A stretch of 64,000 nt of DNA, taken from contig NZ_KB905370.1 of assembly GCF_000378985.1 (NCBI RefSeq), positions 2,489,489-2,553,488 of the forward strand, in the 5' to 3' direction. Below are positions 1-8,101 of the stretch, piece by piece. How positions within the stretch are numbered: position 1 is the stretch's first letter; every line of letters starts with the position of its first letter. The notes under the pieces were generated by a model. That model made no database searches, was not told the origin of the DNA, and saw only the letters and a list, made by a program, of their open reading frames with translations. Source of the DNA: Ensifer sp. BR816 (lineage in GTDB: Bacteria > Pseudomonadota > Alphaproteobacteria > Rhizobiales > Rhizobiaceae). Both the position numbers and the translations under genes were made by a program.

Positions 1-1076
1 GGTTGGAGAACGGTGTTGATGTCTTCGCGCAACTCCACCCCCGCCTCGCGGCCGTAGTAGTGCGAAAGCACGCCGAAGGAGTGCCCATAGCCGAAGGAGC
101 GATAGCCGAGGAGGCCGTGGCCGCGATAGATCTCGTTGAGTTCCGCCGCCACATCGCCGCAGCGCGCGCCGGGCTTGAGAAGTTCAAGCCCGCGGCGATG
201 GACGGCGCAGTTGATTTCCCAGATGCGCAGGTGCTCATCGCTGGCATGATCGAGGAATAGCGTCCGCTCCAACGCCGTATAGTAGCCGGCGATCATCGGA
301 AAGCAGTTGAGCGAAAGGATGTCGCCCTTGCGGACACGGCGCGAGGTCACGGGATTGTGGGCGCCATCCGTATTGATGCCGGACTGGAACCAGACCCAGG
401 TGTCCATCAGCTCGGCGTGGGGAAAGCGGTTCGCGATATGGCGGATCATAGCTTGCGTACCGGCAAGCGCCACCTCGTATTCCGGAACGCCTTCGCCCAC
501 GGCCTCCGCCACTGCGGCTCCGCCGATATCGGCCGTCGCGGCGCCCTCCTTGATGAGCGTGATCTCTTCCTCTGACTTGATCGTGCGCAGCCACATAGTC
601 GGCGAGCCGATATCGACAAATTCGACGAGCGGAAAGGCCTCTTCCAGCAGGCGACGAAGATCGAGGTTCACCTGGTCGAATTCGATGCCGATACGGGATA
701 CCGCCGGCAGGAGCTGTTGCAGGGCATAGAGGAAATTATCGCGCTGCCAGTCCGTGTAGGTGATGTTGTCGCCGAAGGTACGGCGATAGGGCTGGCCGGC
801 ATCGATGCCGGCGGAAACAGAGGTCGCCTTTTCCGGGGTGATGACGAAGGCATACCGCCGTCCGAATGAACAATAGAGGAAGTCGGAGAAGTAGCAGACG
901 TTGTGGTAGGAGGTCAGAATCGCCGCGTCGAGCTTCAGCTCTTCCAGAATGCGGCGCATCGCGTTCTGCCGCCGCATCATTTCATCAGATGAGAATGTCG
1001 GCTGAACCTTTTCACCGTTGTGCATCTCCTGCAGCCGAAGAAGCTGATTCGGCATCCCTCTCGCAAACACGTTCAT
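1..1076 (-). CDS. creA: Creatinase (creatine amidinohydrolase), 3' end beyond window
   Basis: Cytosolic M24-fold enzyme that hydrolyses creatine to sarcosine and urea. The minus-strand frame is open from an ATG at 1076 to the left edge, about 358 codons of a family that is usually near 403, so only the C-terminal end is missing. Translation gives creatinase hallmarks: LTSYHNVCYFSDFLYCSFG near residue 50, YTDWQRDN, FQSGINTDGAHNPVT, LNCFPMIAGYYTALERTLF and FGYGHSFGVLSHYYGREAG. These separate it from the prolidases of the same fold. GGAAGGAG lies 7 bases before the ATG. It is divergent from a GlxA/AraC-type regulator 450 bases away, its probable controller. Confidence 0.93.
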   Translation of the reverse strand, partial: MNVFARGMPNQLLRLQEMHNGEKVQPTFSSDEMMRRQNAMRRILEELKLDAAILTSYHNVCYFSDFLYCSFGRRYAFVITPEKATSVSAGIDAGQPYRRTFGDNITYTDWQRDNFLYALQQLLPAVSRIGIEFDQVNLDLRRLLEEAFPLVEFVDIGSPTMWLRTIKSEEEITLIKEGAATADIGGAAVAEAVGEGVPEYEVALAGTQAMIRHIANRFPHAELMDTWVWFQSGINTDGAHNPVTSRRVRKGDILSLNCFPMIAGYYTALERTLFLDHASDEHLRIWEINCAVHRRGLELLKPGARCGDVAAELNEIYRGHGLLGYRSFGYGHSFGVLSHYYGREAGVELREDINTVLQ

Positions 1077-1524
1077 TTGAAAACTCCTTCCACCGCGGCC
1101 AATCCGCCGTTTGACGAGGCGCAAGGGTAGAAATCTTCGTCGTCGCTGGAAAATTAGAAGTTTCAATGGTTCCATAAGGGGAGGCAGCGATCTCGAAAGA
1201 AGGCCACTTTCGGCGCAGCCGCCTTGGTCAGAAGCCCGAGACGCTGATCAATAAGCGTCGCTCATGTCCGCATGATACCTACTTATTTGCGCCGCAGCAT
1301 TGCGCATCATAGGCTCTTCCTTGGCTGCAAACTGTTATCTCAAGGCGCGGATCGTCGTTGAAGCGCCCGGCGCAAAAGTGCTCGAGGACGTACTCGGAGC
1401 TTCTATCCGCTCGAGCACCCGACAAGTCTGCGGTGATGCTATCGAAATTGTTCCGTTACGCGTTTGGGCCGCCGTTTTTTCCCTGCTGTCCGTTGACTGG
1501 GGCTGTAAGGATCAGAGGATTAAA
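1077..1524. other. Intergenic region between creA and its divergent regulator
   Basis: About 450 bases hold the 5' ends of both divergent genes. The plus-strand frame of the regulator stays open up to 1300, but that extension does not look like family sequence. No recognisable operator or RNA gene was seen. Confidence 0.5.
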
Positions 1525-2547
1525 GTGGGAGACGTTCAGTCATCGACGGCCAGAGCCGCCCCGCAGGCGCAGCGCCTGAAGATCGGATTCATCCTCTCGC
1601 GGTGGTTCACGCTGTCGGCCTTTGCCCTGTGCGTCGATACCCTCCGGCTTGCGAGTGACCAGCTCGACCGATCGGGCCGCGTCCTCGCCGATTGGCAGGT
1701 CCTCGGCAGCACGAGGCACCTGATCACCTCGAGCTGCGGCGTCCAGGTCGCTCCTACATCGGACTTCGTCGATCCCGGCGAGTTCGATTACATTGCCGTG
1801 GTTGGTGGACTTCTCAGTGTCGAGCAGCCGGTCGACCATGAAACAATCCGGTTTCTGAAGCGGGCGGCTTCGAAAAGCGTTCCGTTGATCGGCCTGTGCA
1901 CCGGCTCCTTCATTCTGGCGGAGGCAGGCCTGATGAAGGAACACCAGACCTGCGTGAGCTGGCTTCACTACCACGAGTTTCGCGAGCGATTTCCCGATCA
2001 TGACGTCCGACCGGACCGGCTGTTCAATCTCGACCGCAAGCGCGGCTCCTGTGCGGGGGGAAGCAGTGCCGCCGATCTTGCGGCTGCCTTGGTGCGGCGG
2101 CACATCAGCCGGGACGCCGAGCGCAACGCGCTCGAAGTCCTGCAGATCGAAAAGGCCCGGTCGCAGTTCGATATCCAGACGCGGCAGCCGCTGCACGACT
2201 ACGTTAACGACAACCGTGTCATGGCCACTCTGATAAATATGGAGCAGCATCTCGAAGGTGGGATCACCATCGAGCAGCTTGCAGCCTCCGTCGGCTTGTC
2301 GCGCCGCCAGCTCGAACGCTTGTTTTCCGAGAAGGCGGGCATGTCTCCCGCTCTTGCTTTCCGACGCCTGCGATTGGACAGGGCGAGGCACATCCTGCTG
2401 ACAAGCAAGAAGCCCATCATCGAGGTCGCGCTCGACGTCGGCTTTGTGAACACCTCGCATTTTACCAAGGAGTTTCGGCGGACGTACGGCCGAACGCCCG
2501 CGGAGATCAGAGATTCCGCAGCACGTGTATCGCTTGGCATGTCGTAA
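1525..2547 (+). CDS. GlxA-family transcriptional regulator (DJ-1-like domain plus AraC HTH)
   Basis: About 340 residues. The N-terminal two thirds is a class I glutamine-amidotransferase-like (DJ-1/PfpI) fold with the elbow LIGLCTGSFILAEAGL, typical of GlxA-type sensors. The C-terminal 100 residues form an AraC DNA-binding domain with two helix-turn-helix motifs (ITIEQLAASVGLSRRQLERL and PIIEVALDVGFVNTSHFTKE). I chose the GTG at 1525 because AGAGGA lies 7 bases upstream; the in-frame extension back to 1300 is open but unlike the family. Such regulators commonly control quaternary-amine, carnitine or creatine catabolism. That fits the divergent creatinase gene, but the ligand is inferred. Confidence 0.88.
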   Translation: MGDVQSSTARAAPQAQRLKIGFILSRWFTLSAFALCVDTLRLASDQLDRSGRVLADWQVLGSTRHLITSSCGVQVAPTSDFVDPGEFDYIAVVGGLLSVEQPVDHETIRFLKRAASKSVPLIGLCTGSFILAEAGLMKEHQTCVSWLHYHEFRERFPDHDVRPDRLFNLDRKRGSCAGGSSAADLAAALVRRHISRDAERNALEVLQIEKARSQFDIQTRQPLHDYVNDNRVMATLINMEQHLEGGITIEQLAASVGLSRRQLERLFSEKAGMSPALAFRRLRLDRARHILLTSKKPIIEVALDVGFVNTSHFTKEFRRTYGRTPAEIRDSAARVSLGMS

Positions 2548-2548
2548 T

Positions 2549-2566
2549 CGCCCCTTCCGAGGGGCG
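2549..2566. terminator. Stem-loop after the GlxA-type regulator
   Basis: A 7-base perfect stem, CGCCCCT / AGGGGCG, with a TCCG loop, begins two bases after the regulator's stop and lies between two convergent genes. There is no T-run, so a bidirectional or weak terminator is inferred. Confidence 0.45.
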
Positions 2567-2596
2567 GATAGGGGCGATTTGGTAAGCGGGGTGCCG

Positions 2597-3202
2597 CTAC
2601 GGCATCATCGCGCGGTAGCGCTCGCGCTCGCGTCGAACCTGGTCCAACGTGTAGGGGTCGGCGTTGTCGTCGAACCGCGTCCATCCTTCCTCGGCGTAGA
2701 GAGTGCGGCGCGCGATGGGATCGACCCGGTCCCGTTGCTCGAGGATCGCTTCCGCGTTGGGGACAAGGCTGTCGTCTACCCTGGCGGTCACCAAGGTGCC
2801 GCCGCGGCGCACGCCCTCGGCATAGACATGGGCGTCTTCCTCATCGATACCCGAATCGGTCAATGCATCGATCAACCCTCCGGCTGCGCCGCCGGCAACC
2901 GCGCCGGCTGCCGCCCCGGCAGCGGTGGACGCCAGCCATCCTGCCGCCACAACCGGTCCAACACCGGGAATTGCCATCAGGCCAAGCCCGGTCAGCAGGC
3001 CGACCACCCCGCCGCCAACGGCGCCGAGGCCGGCTCCGGTTCCGGCACCCTCGGCTGCGTCGGAACTGTCTGTCGCGTCGCGGTCGGCAATGTTGTTTGC
3101 GACGATGCTGATATCATCGGAGGGCACGCCTGCCGCTTCCAGGTCAGTGACCGCATTGCGCGCGTCAGCGTAGTCGTCAAATAGCCCTGTTACGGTTCTC
3201 AT
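2597..3202 (-). CDS. YflT-like (general stress protein 17M-type) protein with glycine-rich core
   Basis: 201 residues. The start MRTVTGLFDDYADARNAVTDLE matches the heat-induced stress protein YflT / GSP17M domain. A glycine- and alanine-rich hydrophobic centre (about residues 52-110, with repeated GAVGGGVVGLL- and AAGAVAGGAAGG-like runs) looks like a glycine-zipper membrane segment. The C-terminal part repeats the stress domain (YAEGVRRGGTLVTARVDD). Function is unknown; proteins of this build are common in Rhizobiales stress clusters. It lies 36 bases after the PepSY gene in the same direction, so the two may be co-transcribed. Confidence 0.72.
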   Translation of the reverse strand: MRTVTGLFDDYADARNAVTDLEAAGVPSDDISIVANNIADRDATDSSDAAEGAGTGAGLGAVGGGVVGLLTGLGLMAIPGVGPVVAAGWLASTAAGAAAGAVAGGAAGGLIDALTDSGIDEEDAHVYAEGVRRGGTLVTARVDDSLVPNAEAILEQRDRVDPIARRTLYAEEGWTRFDDNADPYTLDQVRRERERYRAMMP

Positions 3203-3238
3203 TTTAGTTCTCCCTTTCGGTTACAGGACGTCCGCGCG

Positions 3239-3553
3239 CTACTGCGCCGTCACGTTGCCCTGATAGTCGAGAGCGACAGACACGGATTTGCCGTCCTTCA
3301 TGGCGGTCGCCTGCCACACGCCTTTGTCGTCGAGCTTCAGTCCCGTGACGTCGGCGTATCCGGCTGCCTCGATCCGTTCCTTCGCCTGAGCTTCGGTAAA
3401 GCTGTTGGCGCCTTCGACCGGCGCCGCCGGGTTCTGCGTGTCGGGGGTTGCGATCGCTGGCGTACTGCCCTCCGAAGATGGTGTGGTTTGCGCAAACGCC
3501 ACCGTGGCCGCAGCGCCAATCAGCGCTGCTGCGACAACAGTCAAATTTTTCAT
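3239..3553 (-). CDS. Small exported PepSY-like protein
   Basis: 104 residues. A signal peptide (MKNLTVVAAALIGAAATVAFAQ, cleavage probably after AFA) is followed by a Thr/Pro/Ser-rich linker. The C-terminal PepSY-like fold includes TEAQAKERIEAAGYADVTGL and ends VALDYQGNVTAQ. PepSY domains are thought to inhibit peptidases or act as periplasmic sensory modules. The role here is unknown. It sits upstream of the YflT-like gene in the same orientation. Confidence 0.75.
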   Translation of the reverse strand: MKNLTVVAAALIGAAATVAFAQTTPSSEGSTPAIATPDTQNPAAPVEGANSFTEAQAKERIEAAGYADVTGLKLDDKGVWQATAMKDGKSVSVALDYQGNVTAQ

Positions 3554-3777
3554 GTGTTTACCTCTTTCGAAGACCGGGATTGATCCTCGCGCAAAAAACT
3601 CGTGAACGCGGGATTGGTTCCCGAGCGCTTTTGCGCCTCGGGTGACAGGCGTAGTCGGTGCCCTCCACGGGCGACCCCCGCCAATAGCCTCCGGATTTGG
3701 CAGAATGGGACGTCTTCCGAAGCTTATCTGAATTCACTGGGCCGGCTTTGACTCTCCCACTGGCCCGAAAGTGTCGC

Positions 3778-4212
3778 TTACACTTGGACGATGCCGTTTT
3801 CCTCGCCGTCCCAATATTGAATTCGGTCGGCGTGCACCTTGATGAGCACGAGGCCGGGCGTGTCGACACCTTGGGTAAACCAGCGCTCCAACCCCTCCAC
3901 CCAATGCTCCTGAAACTGTGTTCTATCGCGGATTATTGTCGCGCGTCCCTCAATGGAAAAGAAGATCCCGGGCTTTCCGAGAAGGCCTGGCGGTTCGGTG
4001 AACGACAAGGTCACCCCCGGATCGCGACGAATGTCGGCTACCTTGTTGGTAGTGTCATGGGAGAAGAACCATGAGTCGCCATCATATTCGACATCGCCAT
4101 TGTTGCTCATCGGGCGATGGGAAATCGCACCCGTCTCCGCCTTCGTCGCCAACATGCAAAAATCGATCTTCTTGAGCTTCTTGGCGATATCGGAAAGCGT
4201 CATTGTGGTCAT
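3778..4212 (-). CDS. Pyridoxamine-phosphate-oxidase-like general stress protein (GS26 type)
   Basis: 144 residues with the split-barrel flavin-binding fold of the general stress protein 26 family. Recognisable parts are FCMLATKAETGAISHRPMSN at residues 16-35, DSWFFSHDTTNKVADIRRDP and a late IKVHADRIQYWDGEENG. Members bind FMN or related cofactors; physiological substrates are mostly unknown. It lies in a run of stress-related genes. The ATG at 4212 gives the expected full length. Confidence 0.85.
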   Translation of the reverse strand: MTTMTLSDIAKKLKKIDFCMLATKAETGAISHRPMSNNGDVEYDGDSWFFSHDTTNKVADIRRDPGVTLSFTEPPGLLGKPGIFFSIEGRATIIRDRTQFQEHWVEGLERWFTQGVDTPGLVLIKVHADRIQYWDGEENGIVQV

Positions 4213-4394
4213 GGCAGACCTCGTTCGGAACTAAGGAGAACTCTTGGCGAGGCGTACCTCGGATAGGGAATGTGGCCCAGGCCGAAAGGTTCCGCTGTTG
4301 CGTGATTGCGAGCTCGGCGATGGGATGTCGTGTCTCCACCACTGTAGGGCTGCGGGCGCTTGTGTTCGCACCGTCAGAGGATAGTCCCGATCGC

Positions 4395-4985
4395 TTAGCC
4401 GACCTGTTCCACAGACAGCGTGCCTGCGGGAAGCGGCCTGATCAGAGATTTGGCTGAAACCGACGGATCGAGCCAATCCGCCCATGTGTTGCGCTCGAGG
4501 ATGACGATCTGCCGGTCATGGTACGGCGCAATGTCCGCCCCCGGCTCCATGGTCAGCATGGTGAAAGCCTGCCCGACGGCCGCCGTCTCGCGCCAGATGC
4601 CGGCGATGCAGAAGATTGGCTCGTCTTTCTTGGTGAACAGCCACTTGTCCTTGCGCTTCTTTTTCGGGTCCTTCGGATCGGTGAACTCGTAAAACCCGTC
4701 CGCAACGATCAGGCAGCGATTGGAAGTGAACTCCCGCCCCTCCGACCGGAAATTATACACCGGCCGATTGTTCGGCCCCGGCCAGCTCCAGCGCCGCTGC
4801 ACGAGCTCGGCCTCATCGCGGGCCCGGTCGACCGTCCTGACAATCGGACCGAGGTCGGTGATCTTGATGTCCTCGCGTGCTTCCAGGTTCGGCGCGCCTT
4901 CGCCGAAACGGATTTTGATCTTGAGATCGGCGAAGTCCTCGACGATTGAGGCGACATCCACCATCAGCCGATAATCATTGCACAT
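4395..4985 (-). CDS. SRAP (YedK/HMCES-type) abasic-site DNA-protein crosslinking enzyme
   Basis: 196 residues of the SOS-response-associated peptidase family. These proteins shield abasic sites in single-stranded DNA by forming a thiazolidine link through Cys2. The sequence begins MCNDYRL, giving Cys2 after Met removal. It keeps the active-site Asn (VYNFRSEGREF), Glu (ADGFYEFTD) and His (YHDRQIVIL). A KKKRKDK insert lies near residue 108. The gene is divergent from a second SRAP gene, and a perfect alphaproteobacterial LexA box lies 38 bases upstream of its ATG, so DNA-damage induction is likely. Confidence 0.92.
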   Translation of the reverse strand: MCNDYRLMVDVASIVEDFADLKIKIRFGEGAPNLEAREDIKITDLGPIVRTVDRARDEAELVQRRWSWPGPNNRPVYNFRSEGREFTSNRCLIVADGFYEFTDPKDPKKKRKDKWLFTKKDEPIFCIAGIWRETAAVGQAFTMLTMEPGADIAPYHDRQIVILERNTWADWLDPSVSAKSLIRPLPAGTLSVEQVG

Positions 4986-5022
4986 GCGTCCTCCGTCTCA
5001 GCTTTGATTGTCTCTCAATGGC

Positions 5023-5037
5023 GTTCCTGGTATGTTC
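5023..5037. promoter_or_regulatory. LexA (SOS) box between the two divergent SRAP genes
   Basis: GTTC-CTGGTAT-GTTC matches the alphaproteobacterial LexA consensus GTTC-N7-GTTC exactly. It sits between the ATG of the minus-strand SRAP gene (4985) and the ATG at 5043 of the plus-strand one, so one operator could control both. It also argues against the upstream in-frame start at 5004. Confidence 0.8.
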
Positions 5038-5042
5038 TATCT

Positions 5043-5540
5043 ATGATGAGTGCGACCGTTTTCCAGTCCGACGCCCCGCTTGACGAGCGCCGCGTGATCA
5101 TAAGGCGCCATGACGGCGATGTGGAGATGGTGGAGCTGCCATGGGGGCTGCGTCCACGCGACGGCGATACGCGCGCCGTGAACGTCGTTCGGTCGGAGGG
5201 ACGGACATTTCCAACCCACCGCTGCCTGGTGCCGGCCTCGGAGTTTCGCCATAGGAGCTTCAGCTTCTCACTCGCCAATGGTGACTGGTTCTACTTCGCG
5301 GGGATTTGGCGGCCGGCGATCGAGAACTGGCCGGAGGCCTATGCCATCCTGACAATCGGGGCGAATGCCGATCTCGTGCAGTTTCACGAGCGGCAGATGT
5401 CTGTGTTGACACGAGATCAACGCCTGGCGTGGCTCGACGGGCTTGTGCCTGAGGACGAAATCCTTCGCCCGCTGCCGGCAGGGACATTCCGGGTCAAGCG
5501 CCATTCGATCAATCCTGTCCAGGCGACACTGCCGGTCTAA
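5043..5540 (+). CDS. SRAP-domain paralogue lacking the catalytic Cys2
   Basis: About 165 residues from the ATG at 5043 (a second ATG follows at 5046). The SRAP core is present: the Asn in AVNVVRSEGRTF, the Glu in VPASEFRH and the His in QFHERQMSV. The protein begins MMSATVFQ instead of Met-Cys, so the nucleophile that makes the DNA crosslink is missing, along with the first 40 or so residues of the usual fold. It may bind abasic DNA without crosslinking, or be a decayed copy. It ends overlapping the convergent dinB by 4 bases and shares the LexA box at 5023. Confidence 0.82.
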   Translation: MMSATVFQSDAPLDERRVIIRRHDGDVEMVELPWGLRPRDGDTRAVNVVRSEGRTFPTHRCLVPASEFRHRSFSFSLANGDWFYFAGIWRPAIENWPEAYAILTIGANADLVQFHERQMSVLTRDQRLAWLDGLVPEDEILRPLPAGTFRVKRHSINPVQATLPV

Positions 5541-6628
5541 AGGGCCAGCTGCAATTGCGGCGCCACTCCAGAGGTCTGCCGTTCCAGTGATGACAGCGAG
5601 ACGCCGAGCAGGCGGATTCCCTTGCGCGGCGGAAAAATCGGCGCGAGTAGCAGGCCGACCACCTCCTCGAGATCGGCGATCGCTTGCAGAGGTGCCGCAA
5701 CCGTCTTGCTCCGGGTAATCTGGCTGAAGTCGGCATATTTGACCTTCAGCGTCACGGTCTTGGCGCCGATCTCATTGGCCTCGCAGTAGCCCCATACCTT
5801 CTCGATCAATGGCTGAAGACCTTCACGTGCCGGCTCAAGGGAGTGAATGTCCTCGGAGAACGTGTCTTCCGCGCCGACGGATTTGCGCACCCGGTCCGGC
5901 TTGACTTGGCGATTGTCGATGCCGCGGGCGATGCCATAGAAATACGGTCCCGACTTCCCGAAATGTTCCACCAGGAACTCGAGCGTCTGCTCCTTGAGAT
6001 CGGCGCCTGTGTCGATCCCCAGCCGATGCATCTTTTCGGCCGTTGCGGGGCCTACGCCATGGAATTTCTTGATGGGAAGCTGCTCGACGAAGGCGGGGCC
6101 GTTCTTCGGCGTGATGACCGCCTGGCCGTTCGGCTTGTTAAGGTCGCTTGCCATCTTGGCGAGGAACTTGTTGTAGGAAATGCCGGCGGAGGCGTTGAGC
6201 CCGGTCGTCGCCTTGATCTTCGCCCGTATTTCCGCGGCAATCTCGGTGGCGATTTCCATGCCCTTCAGGTTTTCGGTGACGTCGAGATAGGCCTCGTCGA
6301 GCGAGAGCGGCTCGATCATCGGTGTGTACTCGGCGAAGATCGCGCGGATATGCAGCGAGACGGCCTTGTAGACGTCGAAGCGCGGCCTGACGAAGATGAG
6401 GTCGGGGCATTTGCGCTTCGCGGTCACCGAAGGCATCGCCGAATGAACACCGAACTTGCGTGCCTCGTAGCTGGCGGCCGCCACGACGCCGCGGGCGGCA
6501 GGATAGCCGACGGCAACCGGCAGGCCCCTGAGTTCCGGATTGTCGCGCTGCTCGACCGACGCATAAAAGGCATCCATGTCGATGTGAACGATCTTGCGCG
6601 GCCGCTCGCTGCCTTCGTCGTTTGTCAT
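5537..6628 (-). CDS. dinB: DNA polymerase IV (Y-family translesion polymerase)
   Basis: 363 residues. Palm motifs are IVHIDMDAFYASVEQRDNPE at the N-terminus and the catalytic EPLSLDEAYLDVTE near residue 105. The helix-hairpin-helix KFHGVGPATAEKMHRLGI follows near 190, and a little-finger domain fills the C-terminal third. The end, PQLQLAL, resembles a beta-clamp-binding motif (QLxLF type). It copies past damaged bases with low fidelity. ATG 6628 follows no obvious LexA box, unlike the SRAP and imuA promoters nearby. Full length for the family. Confidence 0.96.
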   Translation of the reverse strand: MTNDEGSERPRKIVHIDMDAFYASVEQRDNPELRGLPVAVGYPAARGVVAAASYEARKFGVHSAMPSVTAKRKCPDLIFVRPRFDVYKAVSLHIRAIFAEYTPMIEPLSLDEAYLDVTENLKGMEIATEIAAEIRAKIKATTGLNASAGISYNKFLAKMASDLNKPNGQAVITPKNGPAFVEQLPIKKFHGVGPATAEKMHRLGIDTGADLKEQTLEFLVEHFGKSGPYFYGIARGIDNRQVKPDRVRKSVGAEDTFSEDIHSLEPAREGLQPLIEKVWGYCEANEIGAKTVTLKVKYADFSQITRSKTVAAPLQAIADLEEVVGLLLAPIFPPRKGIRLLGVSLSSLERQTSGVAPQLQLAL

Positions 6629-7000
6629 CGCCTAGCTTCCAAAAGGTCCTCAGCCAAACATGGGAAGTGCGCGCCGCATCTGTCACCCTCCGGCGTCTGC
6701 ATGCGCTCGCACCCTACAGCCATTCGACGGCGAAGTACCGCGAAGCTCACACCGGCGCCAAACGCTTTCACCAGGAGCTTGCGCTCGAGCGCGCAATGGC
6801 GATCGCATCGGCGACAGATGAATTCGATTACCGGCTCACGATGATCCTCGAGTTTCGGGGCTACATCATTCACAGCCTGCCGTCGGTGCATGCGAAAAAA
6901 TTCCTACTCCCGCCATCAAATTGAATCCGTTTACGGAATTCTTCGATGAGCGCTTCCGCTCAACTTCCGCGCGCCACATGCGGACTCATTTTCCCTTGGA
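6629..7000. other. Intergenic region between dinB and imuA
   Basis: About 370 bases between divergent genes. A plus-strand frame with a TTG start (6622-6924) predicts a 100-residue protein with LERAMAIASATDEFDYRLTM. It has no visible ribosome site and no recognised family, so I do not call it a gene. The imuA LexA box follows. Confidence 0.4.
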
Positions 7001-7015
7001 GAACAAATACAGAAC
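7001..7015. promoter_or_regulatory. LexA (SOS) box upstream of imuA
   Basis: GAAC-AAATACA-GAAC is a perfect GTTC-N7-GTTC LexA site read on the other strand. It lies 47 bases before the imuA ATG, where LexA would block transcription. Alphaproteobacterial imuA-imuB-dnaE2 cassettes are known LexA targets. Confidence 0.8.
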
Positions 7016-7061
7016 ATATTCCCGCTTCTCAAGCCGAAAACGGGTTGCCGTAAAGGAGATC

Positions 7062-7841
7062 ATGACCGCAGCCGTCGCCACTTCAAATGCCGTTCTCGAC
7101 GCGTTGCGCGAGAAAATCGCCAGCCTGGAAGGCCCGGGCTCGCGCCGTCGCAGCGTCCTGCCGTTCGGGGTTGGCGAGATCGACGGGCAGTTGCCGGGAG
7201 GCGGCCTGGCCTATGGCGCCCTGCATGAAGTTGCCGGCGGTGGAAACGGCGCGATCGACGGCGCGGCGGCGGCGCTCTTCATCGGAGGCATCGCGGCCCG
7301 GACCACTGGCAATGTGGTCTGGTGCCTCACCCGCTTCGATCTGTTCTTTCCCGCACTCGCCCAGGTCGGGCTTCATCCCGACCGTGTCATCTTCGTCGAG
7401 TGCGATAGGGAAGAGACGGTGCTCACAAGCTTCGAAGAGGCTTTGCGCTATGGCGGCCTCGGCGCCGTCGTTGCCGAACTGGTGCCCCTGCCGATGACGG
7501 CCTCGCGCCGGCTGCAGCTTGCGGCGGAAAAATCCGGGACATTGGGCCTGGTGATCCGCCGCTGGCGGCGCCAGACGGAAGCCTCCGATTTCGGCATGCC
7601 GACGGCCGCGGCAACGCGCTGGCGGATTTCGGTGCTGCCGTCCGAGCCGCTTCCCGTCCCGGGTGTCGGTCGGGCGCGATGGCTGGCAGAACTCATGCGG
7701 GTCAGGGCGGGCGAGGGAGGAGAATTCATTATCGGAGCATGCGAAGGCCAGGGTCGTATCTGTCTTTCTTCCGACACTGCCGACCGACCGGATCAGGCGC
7801 GCCGATCCCGCTCAGACGGATCGTCTGATGTGAGACGGTGA
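7062..7841 (+). CDS. imuA: ImuA-like SOS mutagenesis protein, C-terminus replaced by IS sequence
   Basis: RecA-like companion of the ImuB/DnaE2 mutasome. The ATG at 7062 follows AAAGGAG by 4 bases; in-frame codons further upstream would run across the LexA box. The 259 codons include LPFGVGEIDGQLPGGGLAYGALHEVAGG near residue 35 (given here as key residues of the Walker-A-like region), WCLTRFDLFFPALAQ and RRWRISVLPSEPLPVPG equivalents. Identity breaks after about residue 250: from base 7812 the frame reads into an IS6-family relic and stops at 7841. The usual downstream imuB and dnaE2 are absent, so the cassette is probably non-functional. Confidence 0.85.
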   Translation: MTAAVATSNAVLDALREKIASLEGPGSRRRSVLPFGVGEIDGQLPGGGLAYGALHEVAGGGNGAIDGAAAALFIGGIAARTTGNVVWCLTRFDLFFPALAQVGLHPDRVIFVECDREETVLTSFEEALRYGGLGAVVAELVPLPMTASRRLQLAAEKSGTLGLVIRRWRRQTEASDFGMPTAAATRWRISVLPSEPLPVPGVGRARWLAELMRVRAGEGGEFIIGACEGQGRICLSSDTADRPDQARRSRSDGSSDVRR

Positions 7842-8026
7842 TGCCACGGGCTGCTAGCAGGTCTTCAACCATTCGCAGGCTGAGGGGAAATCGGAAATAC
7901 AGCCAAACCGCATGGGCAATCACATTAGCGGGAAATCGGTGGCGGCGATAAAGTCGATTACGGGCAATGTTCCTCATGCCCATTCATCGCAGGCGGAAAT
8001 CGACCGCCAGTTAACGTTACAGTGCC
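7812..8026 (-). mobile_element. IS6-family insertion sequence, 5' fragment with one terminal repeat
   Basis: The minus strand encodes, from ATG 7983, the IS6/IS26-type transposase start (NRLYRRHRFPANVIAHAVWL, then FPLSLRMVEDLLAARGITVS). It loses identity after HQTIRL at about 7812. Upstream, 8015-8026 reads GGCACTGTAACG on the minus strand, resembling the GGCACTGTT end of IS6 elements, so 8026 is the likely outer edge. The DDE catalytic region is missing. The fragment joins directly to the imuA 3' end, showing an insertion followed by deletion. Confidence 0.82.
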
Positions 8027-8101
8027 CTGCGCTGTGCTTGTTCGCGATTTGTGCGTTTTGGATCGCATAATGTATCGACTGGAATGTGCCACAGGGTCAG
8101 G

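Noticed and set aside
1540..2460. Long open frame antisense to the GlxA-type regulator
   Set aside because: Mirror frame of a GC-rich gene; no family resemblance, no ribosome site.
5004..5042. Upstream start of the second SRAP gene
   Set aside because: It would place the LexA box inside the coding sequence; start moved to 5043.
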